A DNA stretch of 58,714 bases from Rhodopila globiformis (lineage in GTDB: Bacteria; Pseudomonadota; Alphaproteobacteria; Acetobacterales; Acetobacteraceae), in NCBI RefSeq assembly GCF_002937115.1, contig NZ_NHRY01000148.1, positions 1-58,714 of the forward strand, read 5' to 3'. Positions 19,611-28,487 of this stretch are shown in pieces (positions within the stretch are counted from its first letter, which is position 1; each line of letters starts with the position of its first letter). The position numbers and the translations under genes were made by a program. The notes below the pieces were generated by a model, which saw only the letters and a program-made list of their open reading frames with translations, had not been told where the DNA came from and ran no database searches.

Positions 19611-19692
19611 ATCGTCATGGCCGGGCGTGTCCCGGCCATCCACCCCCTTCCGTCGAAGCGCGGATGGCCGGGACACGCCCGGCCATGACGAT
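19611..19692. repeat. Perfect 31-bp inverted repeat (palindromic repeat family)
   Basis: Bases 19611-19641 and 19662-19692 are exact reverse complements around a 20-nt loop. Each arm is itself palindromic (GGCCGGG-n5-CCCGGCC), so RNA or single strands can form a cruciform or a double hairpin. The arms resemble palindromes at 31.17, 47.40, 51.88 and 53.54 kb, which makes this one copy of a dispersed repeat. It could also terminate iorAB transcription ahead of korA, though no U-tract follows. Confidence 0.85.
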
Positions 19693-19834
19693 GGGGAGAC
19701 GACCTTGCTCCGTCAGTTCCCCTATCTTGATACGGAAGGGCCTGTGCCCACCATGACGCGGAACGGCCGGTGCCCGCCTCCGGCGAACCGGTTGTTTCTC
19801 CCGCAATCCTTGATGTCCCCATGATGGCCTCCCA

Positions 19835-20971
19835 ATGACGACACCCTCGCTCGCCTCGCTGCACGGCAACCGCGCGTGCGCGCTCGGCGCCATCGCCGCC
19901 GGCTGCCGGTTCTTCGCCGGCTATCCGATCACGCCTTCCTCTGAAATCGCCGAGCAGATGTCGCGCGAGATGCCGCGCGCCAACGGCGTCTTCGTGCAGA
20001 TGGAGGACGAGATCAGCTCGCTGGCCGCGGTCATCGGCGCGTCCCTCGGCGGCGCCAAGGCGATGACCGCCACCAGCGGCCCCGGCTTCTCGCTGATGCA
20101 GGAGAATCTCGGATATGCCGCGATGACCGAAACCCCCTGCGTCATCGTCAACGTGATGCGCGGCGGACCCTCGACCGGCATGCCGACGCGGCCGTCGCAG
20201 GCGGACATCATGCAGGCGCGCTGGGGCACGCACGGCGATCATCCGGTCATCGTCGTCGCGCCCGCCTCGGTGCAGGAGATCTATGACGAGACCATCCGCG
20301 CCTTCAACCTGGCGGAGGAGTTCCGCACGCCGGTCATCCTGCTGTACGACGAGGTGATCGCGCACCTGCTGGAGTCCGTCGTGCTGCCGCAGCGTCATAC
20401 GGTGGCGACGATCACGCGCAAATGGGCGACGGGGGACGAAACGGCGTTCCTGCCCTATGCCGAGACGGAAGATGGCGTGCCGGTCATGGCGCGGCCGGGC
20501 GGTGGGCATCGCATCCACGTCACCGGCCTGACGCACACGCAGGATGGCTTCCCGACCCAGAAGCCGGACCTCGCCGCCAGGGCGACGCAGCGCCTGCTCG
20601 ACAAGATCGAGTTCAACCGCGACCGCATCGAACGGGTTGAAACCTTCGACACCGAGGACGCCGAAATCGTCATCGTCGCCATCGGCATCGTCGCGCGGGC
20701 CGCCCGCCGCGCCGCCCAGGACCTGCGTGCCGCCGGGATCCGGGCCGGCCTGTTCCGGCCGATCACGCTGTGGCCGTTCCCCGAGGCGGCGCTGCGCGAG
20801 GCCACGGCGAAGGCGCGGCGCGTGCTGGTTCCCGAGATGAACGCCGGCCAGCTTGCGCTGGAAGTCGAGCGGATTCTCGAGCCGGACAAGGTCGCGCGCC
20901 TCAACCGTATCGACGGCGAGCCGATCGGCCCGGGCGACATCGTCCGCAGAATTCGGGAGACCGCGGCATGA
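19835..20971 (+). CDS. korA: 2-oxoglutarate (2-oxoacid):ferredoxin oxidoreductase, alpha subunit
   Basis: This 378-aa chain carries the pyrimidine-binding and domain-II parts of a KorA/VorB-type subunit: GYPITPSSEIAEQM near the start, QMEDEISSLAAVIGAS, ATSGPGFSLMQEN, and RGGPSTGMPTRPSQAD. It starts at ATG 19835 behind the inverted repeat. Its stop overlaps korB by 4 bp, and korC overlaps korB in the same way, so the three subunits are translated together. The exact 2-oxoacid cannot be fixed by sequence; the RPSQADIMQARWG segment and the korABC order favour 2-oxoglutarate. Confidence 0.9.
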   Translation: MTTPSLASLHGNRACALGAIAAGCRFFAGYPITPSSEIAEQMSREMPRANGVFVQMEDEISSLAAVIGASLGGAKAMTATSGPGFSLMQENLGYAAMTETPCVIVNVMRGGPSTGMPTRPSQADIMQARWGTHGDHPVIVVAPASVQEIYDETIRAFNLAEEFRTPVILLYDEVIAHLLESVVLPQRHTVATITRKWATGDETAFLPYAETEDGVPVMARPGGGHRIHVTGLTHTQDGFPTQKPDLAARATQRLLDKIEFNRDRIERVETFDTEDAEIVIVAIGIVARAARRAAQDLRAAGIRAGLFRPITLWPFPEAALREATAKARRVLVPEMNAGQLALEVERILEPDKVARLNRIDGEPIGPGDIVRRIRETAA

Positions 20972-21816
20972 ACGACCTCATGCAACCGTCGTTCGACGTG
21001 AAGGACTACCTGCGGCTGCAGATGATGCCGCATTTCATGTGCCCGGGCTGCGGCCACGGCATTGCGCTGCGCAGCCTGCTGTGGGCGGTGCACGAACTCG
21101 GCATCGACAAGAACCGGCTCGCGGTCGTGTGCGGCATCGGCTGCTCGGGGCGCGTCGGCGCCTATGTCGACGCCAACACGTTCCACACCACGCACGGCCG
21201 CCCGCTGGCCTTCGCGACCGGGTTGAAGCTGGCCCGGCCCGACCTGACGGTGGTGGTTATCACCGGCGACGGCGATTGCCTCGCGATTGGCGGCAACCAC
21301 CTGATCCATGCCTGCCGCCGCAATCTCGACCTGACGTGCCTGATGCTCAACAACGAGGTCTATGGCATGACCGGCGGCCAGGTGTCGCCGACGACGGCGG
21401 TTGACCGCCTGACCACCACCACGCCGCACGGCAACGCCGAGCCAACGTTCGATGCCTGCCGCCTGGCCGACGCCGCCGGGGCGAGCTTCGTCGGACGGGA
21501 GGTGACGCGCCAGGCGCCGGCACTGAAGAACGTCATCAAGGCGGGCCTCGCGCATGAGGGCTTCTCGTTCATCGAGGTGATGTCCGACTGCACCGAGATC
21601 TACGGCCGCAAGAACGACCTGGGCGAGTCGCCCGAGATGATCCTGTCGCAGAAGAGCGACATGCGCCCCGAGGCGTTTGGCAACGTCGCCGACGAACCGT
21701 TCCGCCCCAACCGCCTGCGCGCCGGCGTTCTCGTGCAGCGTGACCGCCCCGAATACGGCCGCATCTACCGCCAGCGTGCGGCGGCCGAGCAGGCGAAAGC
21801 GAAGGCAAAGCCATGA
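20968..21816 (+). CDS. korB: 2-oxoglutarate (2-oxoacid):ferredoxin oxidoreductase, beta subunit
   Basis: This 282-aa TPP-binding subunit starts at the ATG overlapping the korA stop. It shows the Fe-S and TPP motifs of the family: FMCPGCGHGIALR, GIGCSGRVGAYVD, and the diphosphate site ITGDGDCLAIGGNHLIHA ending in NNEVYGMTGGQ. The C-terminus is lysine-rich. It partners KorA for decarboxylation and electron transfer to ferredoxin. Confidence 0.92.
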   Translation: MNDLMQPSFDVKDYLRLQMMPHFMCPGCGHGIALRSLLWAVHELGIDKNRLAVVCGIGCSGRVGAYVDANTFHTTHGRPLAFATGLKLARPDLTVVVITGDGDCLAIGGNHLIHACRRNLDLTCLMLNNEVYGMTGGQVSPTTAVDRLTTTTPHGNAEPTFDACRLADAAGASFVGREVTRQAPALKNVIKAGLAHEGFSFIEVMSDCTEIYGRKNDLGESPEMILSQKSDMRPEAFGNVADEPFRPNRLRAGVLVQRDRPEYGRIYRQRAAAEQAKAKAKP

Positions 21817-22406
21817 CTGTCCACGCCCATCGTGCCGAAATACGCCTCGCCGGCAGCGGCGGACAGGGGCTGATCACCGGCATGCATATCCTGTTCCGCG
21901 CCCTGGCGATCGAGGGCCGGCGCGCGGCGCAGTCGCAGAGCTACGAGCCGACCTCGCGCGGTGGATTCTGCTATTCGGACCTGGTGGTGTCGGATGAGTC
22001 CGGTGATTATCCGCTGGCGACCGGTCTCGACATGGTTGCCGCGCTGTCGCAGGTCGGCCTCGAGCGGTCGCTGCCGCTGATCAGGCCAGGGGCGTTGCTG
22101 ATCGTCGATGAGCGGCTGGTGCCGGAGCCGCCGGCATCCGGTTTCGACCTGCATGTCCTGCCGATTGCCGCCCGGGCGGTTGAGGTCGGCAGCCCTCGCA
22201 TCGCCAATGTCGTGGCGCTTGGGGCGCTGGCGCATCTTGGCCGGCTGGTGAGCGAGGAAATGCTGGAAGAGGCGGTGCGGCTGGAGACGCCGCCGAAATT
22301 CGCGGACCTCAATCTCGCGGCGGTTCGGCAGGGGTGGGGGTTGGTCGGCGCGCGGGTTGGGGTTCGATGTTTGTCCGCATCGTGTCCGCCTATGTGTATC
22401 GGATAG
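21813..22406 (+). CDS. korC: 2-oxoacid:acceptor oxidoreductase, gamma subunit
   Basis: This 197-aa subunit starts at the ATG overlapping the korB stop. It has the gamma-domain signature IRLAGSGGQGLITG near the N-terminus followed by QSQSYEPTSRGGFCYSDLVVS, which shapes the CoA-binding side of the enzyme. The last 15 or so residues are atypical and may be an extension. The kor operon ends here; no ferredoxin (korD) gene follows, so the fused IorB domain or a distant ferredoxin would take the electrons. Confidence 0.9.
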   Translation: MTVHAHRAEIRLAGSGGQGLITGMHILFRALAIEGRRAAQSQSYEPTSRGGFCYSDLVVSDESGDYPLATGLDMVAALSQVGLERSLPLIRPGALLIVDERLVPEPPASGFDLHVLPIAARAVEVGSPRIANVVALGALAHLGRLVSEEMLEEAVRLETPPKFADLNLAAVRQGWGLVGARVGVRCLSASCPPMCIG

Positions 22407-22835
22407 GGCTGATTATACACATGTCGTGCGGCGCGTGGCAACGTCAGCCGTGACAAGCGAGGGGCACCGCGGCGGTTGGACTTCGCAACTGACAATTGCC
22501 TGAATGGGCGGGCGTAGCGGTAATGGGGACAGACTTGTAGGTGCGCTCTGCGCCCATGTTGGGCATTCAGGCGGTGGTGGCGGCACCGCCGAAGCGGACT
22601 CTGCCCAGCAGCCGTCGGATGGTGGGAGTGGGTAGAGAACTCAGGCATCCCCTCATTTTGGCCATAGCGTGACATTGACATACAAGAATTGGCAGCGCGG
22701 TCGGGGATTCTGAAAAGAATCGCAGTCCCAGCGCTGACGCAAGGATCTTGCGTCTTGAGCCGCCCCACTTTCCGGCGCGGCGATCTGGCCGAATCTGCTC
22801 TGCAACCATCAACACGGTCCTGCGGAGCGCGCGTC
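22407..22835. other. Intergenic region after korC
   Basis: No gene is supported. It contains the likely left flank of the IS4-like remnant. On the minus strand around 22560-22640 there is a short frame (GRVRFGGAATTA) that resembles a transposase C-terminus, too short to call. Confidence 0.35.
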
Positions 22836-23152
22836 ATGACCCTCACCCACCACGTCTCGTTCGACGAGGTTCGCCAGGTTCTTGGCGGCGTGCTTGGCCC
22901 GGATCTGCACGCCAAGCGCATCGACAGCCTGTGCGACGCCGCCCTCGGCGTGCTGCGCAGCGGCTCGCTCGCAGTTGCCGCCATCGGCCACGGACTGGCC
23001 GCCGCTCGTGGCGCACTGACCAAGCATGCCATCAAACAGGTTGACCGCCTGTTATCCAACCCCGGCATCAAGATCGACGACATCCAGGTCCTGTGGGTGC
23101 CCTATGTCGTCGGCGCCCGCACCGCGATCGCGGTCGCCATGGACTGGACCGA
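22836..23152 (+). pseudogene. N-terminal fragment of an IS4-like family transposase
   Basis: The frame starts MTLTHHVSFDEVRQVLGG and continues through KHAIKQVDRLLSNPGI to VAMDWTD, the N-terminal third of a transposase that I associate with the IS4 group. The sequence after DWTD no longer fits the family. It passes straight into transketolase-like coding in another frame. The catalytic core is missing, so it is inactive. Confidence 0.65.
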
Positions 23153-23157
23153 CCCTG

Positions 23158-23817
23158 AGACCGGCAATCGACCTGCCCAACGACCCCGGCAGATCCTATG
23201 CCAGGACGCCATTGCCGAAGCCGCCGAATTTCCCGGCTCCTGCGTCGCTGGACTACGATCCTTCGAAGCCTGTCGCGACGCGCGAGGCCTACGGATTTGC
23301 CCTCAAGCGACTGGGCGCGGTGAATCCGCACATCGTGGCTGTTTCGGGCGACGTGAAGAACTCGACTTTCTCGGAAATATTCGGCGACGCCTTCCCGGAT
23401 CATTTCTATCAGGGCTACATCGCCGAACAGAATCTCGTCAGCGCGGGTGTGGGACTCGCCGCGCGCGGCAAGGTGCCTTTCCTTGATACCTTTGCGTGCT
23501 TTCTGGCTCGCGCCTATGACCAGGTGCGCATGGCAGCCATCAGCCGGAGCAACATCAACCTGTGCGGATCGCATTGCGGCGTTTCCATCGGTGAGGACAG
23601 CCGGTCTCATATGGCGCTGGAGGATATTGCGATGTTCCGCGCCGTTCATTCCTCGACGGTTCTTTACCCGGGCGATGCCATCTCCACGGAGAGGCTGGTG
23701 GAAACCATGGCGGGGGCGTGCAGGCATCAACTACCTGCGGACGTCCCGGCCGAAATTTCCGATTCTCTGTTCGCAGGACGAGAGGTTCCCGATCCCCGGA
23801 TTCAAGGTGCTCCGACG
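23158..23817 (+). pseudogene. Transketolase fragment, truncated at both ends and frameshifted
   Basis: In frame 1 the translation reads as the central part of transketolase: DPSKPVATREAYGFALKRL, VSGDVKNSTFSEIFGD, GYIAEQNLVSAGVGLAA and LDTFACFLARAYDQVR, the pyrimidine-binding domain, which should donate the TPP-contacting Glu (AEQNL). At the G-run near 23711-23716 the frame shifts, and the family sequence continues as GINYLRTSRPKFPILCSQDERF until about 23817, where similarity stops. The N-terminal TPP domain and the C-terminal domain are absent, so it cannot make an active enzyme. Confidence 0.75.
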
Positions 23818-23834
23818 ATTCTCATCTTGATTGT

Positions 23835-24292
23835 CGCGCTACACAAAGCACCGATAACGCATCCACCTCGCCCGATCCATCAGCTCGCGCAGGATCAGGC
23901 CAACCTCGATTGTCTTGCCGATGTCGGCATCATCTGCGATGAGCAACCGTGGCACTGGCAAGCGAAGGGCCATCAGCAAAGGTACGAGCTGGTAGGCCCG
24001 AGGTTCGAATGCAAGTTACGCGGCCGATCTGAAGGGATCTGCGCCGCGACGCAGCGTCGGATGCAATGCATCCGCGAGCAGTGCGGCCTTCGCCTGAACT
24101 GCTGTGGAGGCGTCGGCAGGCAGATCAAATCGGGCAGGCTCAACCGGAATGATTTCAAGCTCTGGGAAGGATAACCGTGTCGTTCTCCCCGCCTGAGAGA
24201 GGGCGGAGAGCCAGAATGCCGTCTTGCCAGGATGGCAGCGCGACCCACTTGCGCCCACGGGCGCGGACCAGATCTCCGGGGGCAAAGTTCAT
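23835..24292 (-). pseudogene. Decayed N-terminal piece of an SNF2/RapA-like helicase
   Basis: On the minus strand the ATG at 24292 opens MNFAPGDLVRARGRKWV and reads to about 24178. The family-like sequence then shifts frame (PELEIIPVEPARFDLPADAS) and shifts again ([21 protein letters not shown]), reaching a Walker A-like [20 protein letters not shown], where the usual DEVGLGKT is degraded. It ends at a stop near 23843. These are the N-terminal region and first motif of a large defence-type helicase. The rest is lost, so this is a remnant of a second system. Confidence 0.6.
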
Positions 24293-24600
24293 CGTCACCG
24301 GGTCATTCCCTCAAACATCGAGACCATCGCTTCAGGAACGCCCGCAGCAACTGCTTCTGGGAGCCCGAACAGAGACCAGCCTTTGGTTTCCGCCGCCATT
24401 CGCGTCGCGTCGCTCAGAGGAGCGACGCAGGCGGCGACAAAATGACTACGCCAGCAAAGGTCATCTCCTGGCCAGAGAAGCTGACGGTAGAGGCATCGGG
24501 GGATCAGCTTTCCTCAGCCCATGAAATGGTCCTATGATGTCTTCTGCATTCATCGAAGGCGCTTCAAGGATCCACCCTTAAACAGCAACCGGGAACAGAG
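24293..24600. other. Stretch without a supported gene
   Basis: This roughly 310-bp stretch follows the helicase remnant. It would hold the remnant's former promoter and the leader of the next ORF. Short frames exist but none resembles a known protein. Confidence 0.35.
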
Positions 24601-25260
24601 ATGCCGCTATCTCCGACTGTGACTCCAATAATAAGTGGCGCAGGATTGGGGGCCCGTGGCGTTACGGGATTCCCAACTGGCACCCGCATGGAAAGCTGGA
24701 CTACCAGCCCCGCCCCCTGGCTGAGTTCCATTCAAACAGCCGCCGCCGTGGCATTGCCCACCGCAAGTGCAGCAACCTCGGCGCTGGGGCCATGGGGGAT
24801 CGTGGCGGGTACCGGGCTCGGCATGGTTTGCGGCACCATCATGGATGGCGTCGATGCTTACGATACGCAGAACACCGTTGCGCAACTCAAAGAATATCGG
24901 AATCTTGTGATCAACTCGCGTCATCTGAACCTGACCGATGACCAACGGACGAGCCTTTTGACGGTGATCAACTTCGCGCTGACGAAAAAGCAGCGCCATT
25001 TCAACATCGCCGTCGGCCAGGCCGCAACCCTGCAAGTTGGAAGGATCGGGACAGCCGCCTATCGTGCTGGGCGGGCGGTATACAAGTCCGCCAAAGGTAT
25101 AAAGGGGGCGGCCCGCGATGACGCAGCGGACATACTCCTTAATCTTGCTCAGCAGCAAGGCGGTGCCGGGACAGTGGCAAGAGCAATAATTCGGGTCATT
25201 GCAAAGAGGAATTTCGAGGATATTCTGAAGCACTCCATCAAGGAGTCGCTGAGAAGCTGA
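24601..25260 (+). CDS. Orphan protein with hydrophobic Gly/Ala-rich segment; possible T6SS-linked effector
   Basis: This 219-aa ORF is not recognised. Residues 44-83 (SIQTAAAVALPTASAATSAL, then PWGIVAGTGLGMVCGTI) form a long small-residue hydrophobic stretch. The C-terminal half is rich in basic and helical sequence (AYRAGRAVYKSAKGIKGAA, RNFEDILKHSIKESL). Polymorphic effectors next to vgrG often have such regions near the N-terminus. It lies 1.3 kb upstream of vgrG on the same strand, and no PAAR or immunity gene accompanies it. Its start follows a weak purine-rich site (GGGAACAGAG). A chance ORF cannot be excluded. Confidence 0.5.
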   Translation: MPLSPTVTPIISGAGLGARGVTGFPTGTRMESWTTSPAPWLSSIQTAAAVALPTASAATSALGPWGIVAGTGLGMVCGTIMDGVDAYDTQNTVAQLKEYRNLVINSRHLNLTDDQRTSLLTVINFALTKKQRHFNIAVGQAATLQVGRIGTAAYRAGRAVYKSAKGIKGAARDDAADILLNLAQQQGGAGTVARAIIRVIAKRNFEDILKHSIKESLRS

Positions 25261-26545
25261 ACCCTCCTTACTCTCGAACACGACTATTCGCGGCCCTGTA
25301 GCCGCGCAGGCGAATTCCTGAAGCGGGCGACACGCCAGGGCAGTAGGCCGGTTTCGGTACTGAAGATCGGCATCATGAACCGCCAGATCGCCACCATCTG
25401 GCAGGATGACATGGTCGCCGCCCTTGCCAGGCTGATGCTCGACCGCGGTGTCCCCGCGCCGCCATTCTTTGACGAAGGCGGAACGCTGCTTGGTACGGTC
25501 AGCAATATCGACAGACGGCGCATGCTGATCCGTTTTGAATGCGGCAAGGAATGGCGTTCCCGCCTGAAGAGGCGAAGCGGAGCGCATGAACCGCCACGAC
25601 AAAAAAAACGACCGCAGCTGCCGGGGATGCCGGTCCCTCAGCGGACGGTGCGCGCCGCATTGCCGGCTGCGGCGCTTGCTCCATCCGCGCATGAACAGGA
25701 TGACACTGCAACCCGACCGGCAGTTGCGCGGCTGCGCCAGTGCCCGACCCAAGATCTCCGCCGAACAGGACGGCCGGCGGCCTGGAGCCTGTGCCCGGGC
25801 TTGTCCTGGGTAGCCGCCATGACGAGGGGGGCAGACCGCCGCGCCCCAAGCGCCGTCTCGATCCCTGTGCGGTTCGCTGTCGCACGCGCCGGGGCATCGG
25901 CTTGACCGTCTTCTTGATATGACGCGCTGTTGTATCCGGGCTTCACCTTCCGGAAACGAGTTGTCTTCTCGGCTCAACCGAAGGTGCCAACCGGATTTCA
26001 CGAAGTCGATGAAGCGCTCAGGCAGATCAAGGCAATCATCGCACCGGGGCCACCAGTGCCTATAAACAGATTGTTATCCAACGACCTCCAGCGCAGCCAA
26101 GAGCCACCTGTGTCGAAAGCAACCACTTGCAATTACGCATATTTTTGACGCCTTCCCGCCTGCGAACGCCGGTGCGGATTTCGGCTTCATCCCGCCACCG
26201 CATTGCTAAAATGGAACGCACGAGGTTTTCTGCGTATGTAACACGTTGATCCGAACGTGACCGGGTTCGGGAGCGGGACGCCCAGTGAACGCCATGAATG
26301 CTCGATTGCCGCAACAGGACGCCGAACTCGTCGATGTGGCCCGGCTCGGCGCCGCGATGGCTCCATCATGGACCGTTCGGCTGCGGCGGCTCCGGTGATG
26401 AGCCGCATGGTAAACCGATGGCGCAACGGCCCAGCATGATCACAGGCTACGTCGTTCGAACATGCCCGGTCACGATGCTGTCCCGTAACGGAAACGCGGC
26501 GCTCGTGCATCGACGACCGGCCCTGAAAAGACAGCGGGCCTGATC
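25261..26545. other. 1.3-kb region without a convincing gene
   Basis: Several overlapping open frames cover this stretch on both strands, none with recognisable motifs. The best, at about 25375-25600 on the plus strand (MNRQIATIWQDDMVAALARL ... LIRFECGKEWRSR), reads like protein for about 75 codons and then becomes low-complexity; it may be a decayed gene. The region probably holds the vgrG promoter. Confidence 0.4.
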
Positions 26546-28486
26546 ATGGTCATATGGTCCCGCGCCAAAGCCACACTTGCCATGACATCGCCACTCGGGG
26601 GCGAGGTCCTGATCCCGACTCGCCTGTCCGCTCAGGAAGGTATCAGCCAAACTTTTACATTTGAGGTCCAGGTTGTCAGCCAGGCCGGTGCCGTGGACCC
26701 GAATGCGCTGCTCAGTCACGCGGCTTGCGTCACCCTGCAGTCGGATAATCGCCCGATCCGCTACTTCCATGGCATCGTGCATCGCATCAGCAGCGAGGGC
26801 ATGGTCCGCGGTCGTTCCAACGACGAATATCACGTCTATCGCCTTTTGCTGGTCCCCCGCCTGTGGTTCCTGGATCAAACGACGGATTGCCGTGTCTTTC
26901 AGGAACTGTCCGTCCCCGATATCCTGACTCAGCTGTTCAATGATGCCGGATTGAAGGACTTCAGCCTGCCGAGGTCGGACAAGAAGCGCGAGTACACGGT
27001 GCAGTTCAACGAAACCGACTTGGCATTTGCAACCAGGTTGATGGAAGAAGAGGGATACTATTATTTCTTTGAACACAGTGCATCCGGCCACAAGCTGATC
27101 GTCGCCGACCAGGGTGTCGCATTCAAGGACATTCCGGACGCCGCCCTGCACCTGTCAGGCGCCAACGACCCGGCCACCATAACGGCCTGGTCCCATGTCG
27201 CCCGTACGGTCCGGGGCAAGATGCGGCTGAAGGACTATGACCCCGAAAATCCGGATGCCCTGCTGCAGGCCGACAAGAACACAAAGCTGAAGACCAGCGG
27301 CAAGGAGCAGAGGGATGATTTCCGTTGGCCGGCATACACCGTCCAGAGCGGCACGCTGGACAACCGGACGCAATGGGAAATGGAAGCGGCCGAGGCCCAG
27401 GCCCACCAGTTCCAGGCCACCAGCCACTTCGGAACGCTGGTGCCCGGCGGCAAGTTCAAGCTTTCCAGCCGCCCCGCCAGCCAGTATGACGGAACCTATG
27501 TCGTGCGTTCGGTGAACCACGAGGCCACCGACGACAGTTGGCTCACCCAGAACGGCACTGTTTCGTACGAGAACAGTTTTATCTGCTTCCCGGCGACGAT
27601 TACCTGGCGCCAGCCCATGGTGACGCCGCGCCCGCGCATGCAGGGAATTCATGCCGCCCTGGTCCTCGGCCCGCAGCACACCAGGGGTACCGAAATCAGA
27701 AGCCAGGACGGCGAGGAAATCCACACCGACTCCTTGGGGCGGGTGAAGGTCCGCTTCTACTGGGATCACCGGGCTGATGCCGCAGGCGGGCAAGCGATCT
27801 GGGCGCGCGTGGTGCAGCCCTGGGCCGGAAAGGGCTGGGGTGCCCAGTTCATCCCCCGTGTGGGGACCGAAGTGGCCGTCTCGTTCGTCAACGGCGACCC
27901 GGACTGCCCGATCATCGTTGGGGGCCTGTACAACGGCCGCGATACCCCGATCTTTGCCGAGGGCGAGAAGACCAGGCTTGGCTTTCGGACGCGAAGCACG
28001 CTGAAGGGCGGCAAGTCCAACTTCAGCGAATTCAGCATTGACGACAAGTCCGGGCAGGAACTGGTCTTTCTTCATGCCGAAAAGGACCTGACCACCGAAG
28101 TCGAAAACGACCAGGCCACCAAGGTCGGACACGATCAGACCCTGACGGTTGACAACTGCCGCATCGTCACGGTCAAGAAGGATGAAACGATCGAGATAAC
28201 GCAGAACCGCTCGGTTACGATCGACCAGGGCAACGACGCGCTCGACATCCGGATGGGCAACCTGTCGATCAAGGCTGACGCCGGCAAGATCGAGATTTCG
28301 GCGTTGCAGTCGGTCACGCTGACAGTCGGCGGAAATTCAATTAAGATCGACCAGGAGGGGGTGGCCATCAACGGCATTATGGTCAAGGTCGCCGGCCAGG
28401 CTATGACAGACGTCAGCGCGCCCATGACCAAGATTTCAGGCGATGGCATGCTCACTCTTAAGGGCGGCATCATGATGCTGAACTGA
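26546..28486 (+). CDS. vgrG: Type VI secretion tip protein VgrG (TssI)
   Basis: This 646-aa spike protein has the gp27-like N-terminal half (YFHGIVHRISSEG, YHVYRLLLVPRLWFLDQTTDCRVFQ, a hallmark of VgrG), the OB-fold/gp5 region (DSLGRVKVRFYWDHR, WARVVQPWAGKGWG, PRVGTEVAVSFVNGDPDCPIIVGGLYNG), and a C-terminal beta-helix needle with repeats such as VENDQATKVGHDQTLTV. No extra effector domain follows the needle, so it is a structural VgrG. It heads the plus-strand T6SS genes, and the next gene starts 1 bp after its stop. Confidence 0.95.
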   Translation: MVIWSRAKATLAMTSPLGGEVLIPTRLSAQEGISQTFTFEVQVVSQAGAVDPNALLSHAACVTLQSDNRPIRYFHGIVHRISSEGMVRGRSNDEYHVYRLLLVPRLWFLDQTTDCRVFQELSVPDILTQLFNDAGLKDFSLPRSDKKREYTVQFNETDLAFATRLMEEEGYYYFFEHSASGHKLIVADQGVAFKDIPDAALHLSGANDPATITAWSHVARTVRGKMRLKDYDPENPDALLQADKNTKLKTSGKEQRDDFRWPAYTVQSGTLDNRTQWEMEAAEAQAHQFQATSHFGTLVPGGKFKLSSRPASQYDGTYVVRSVNHEATDDSWLTQNGTVSYENSFICFPATITWRQPMVTPRPRMQGIHAALVLGPQHTRGTEIRSQDGEEIHTDSLGRVKVRFYWDHRADAAGGQAIWARVVQPWAGKGWGAQFIPRVGTEVAVSFVNGDPDCPIIVGGLYNGRDTPIFAEGEKTRLGFRTRSTLKGGKSNFSEFSIDDKSGQELVFLHAEKDLTTEVENDQATKVGHDQTLTVDNCRIVTVKKDETIEITQNRSVTIDQGNDALDIRMGNLSIKADAGKIEISALQSVTLTVGGNSIKIDQEGVAINGIMVKVAGQAMTDVSAPMTKISGDGMLTLKGGIMMLN

Positions 28487-28487
28487 C

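Noticed and set aside
25375-25905. 176-codon frame on the plus strand
   Set aside because: The first 75 codons look protein-like, but the rest is Arg/Pro/Ala-rich and compatible with GC shadow. No motif, no clear ribosome site; noted only as a possible remnant.
24607-26001. 464-codon open frame on the minus strand
   Set aside because: It is antisense to the orphan ORF at 24601-25260 and extends over the gene-poor stretch. Its translation is low-complexity, with no recognisable motif or plausible start; high GC commonly leaves such frames open.
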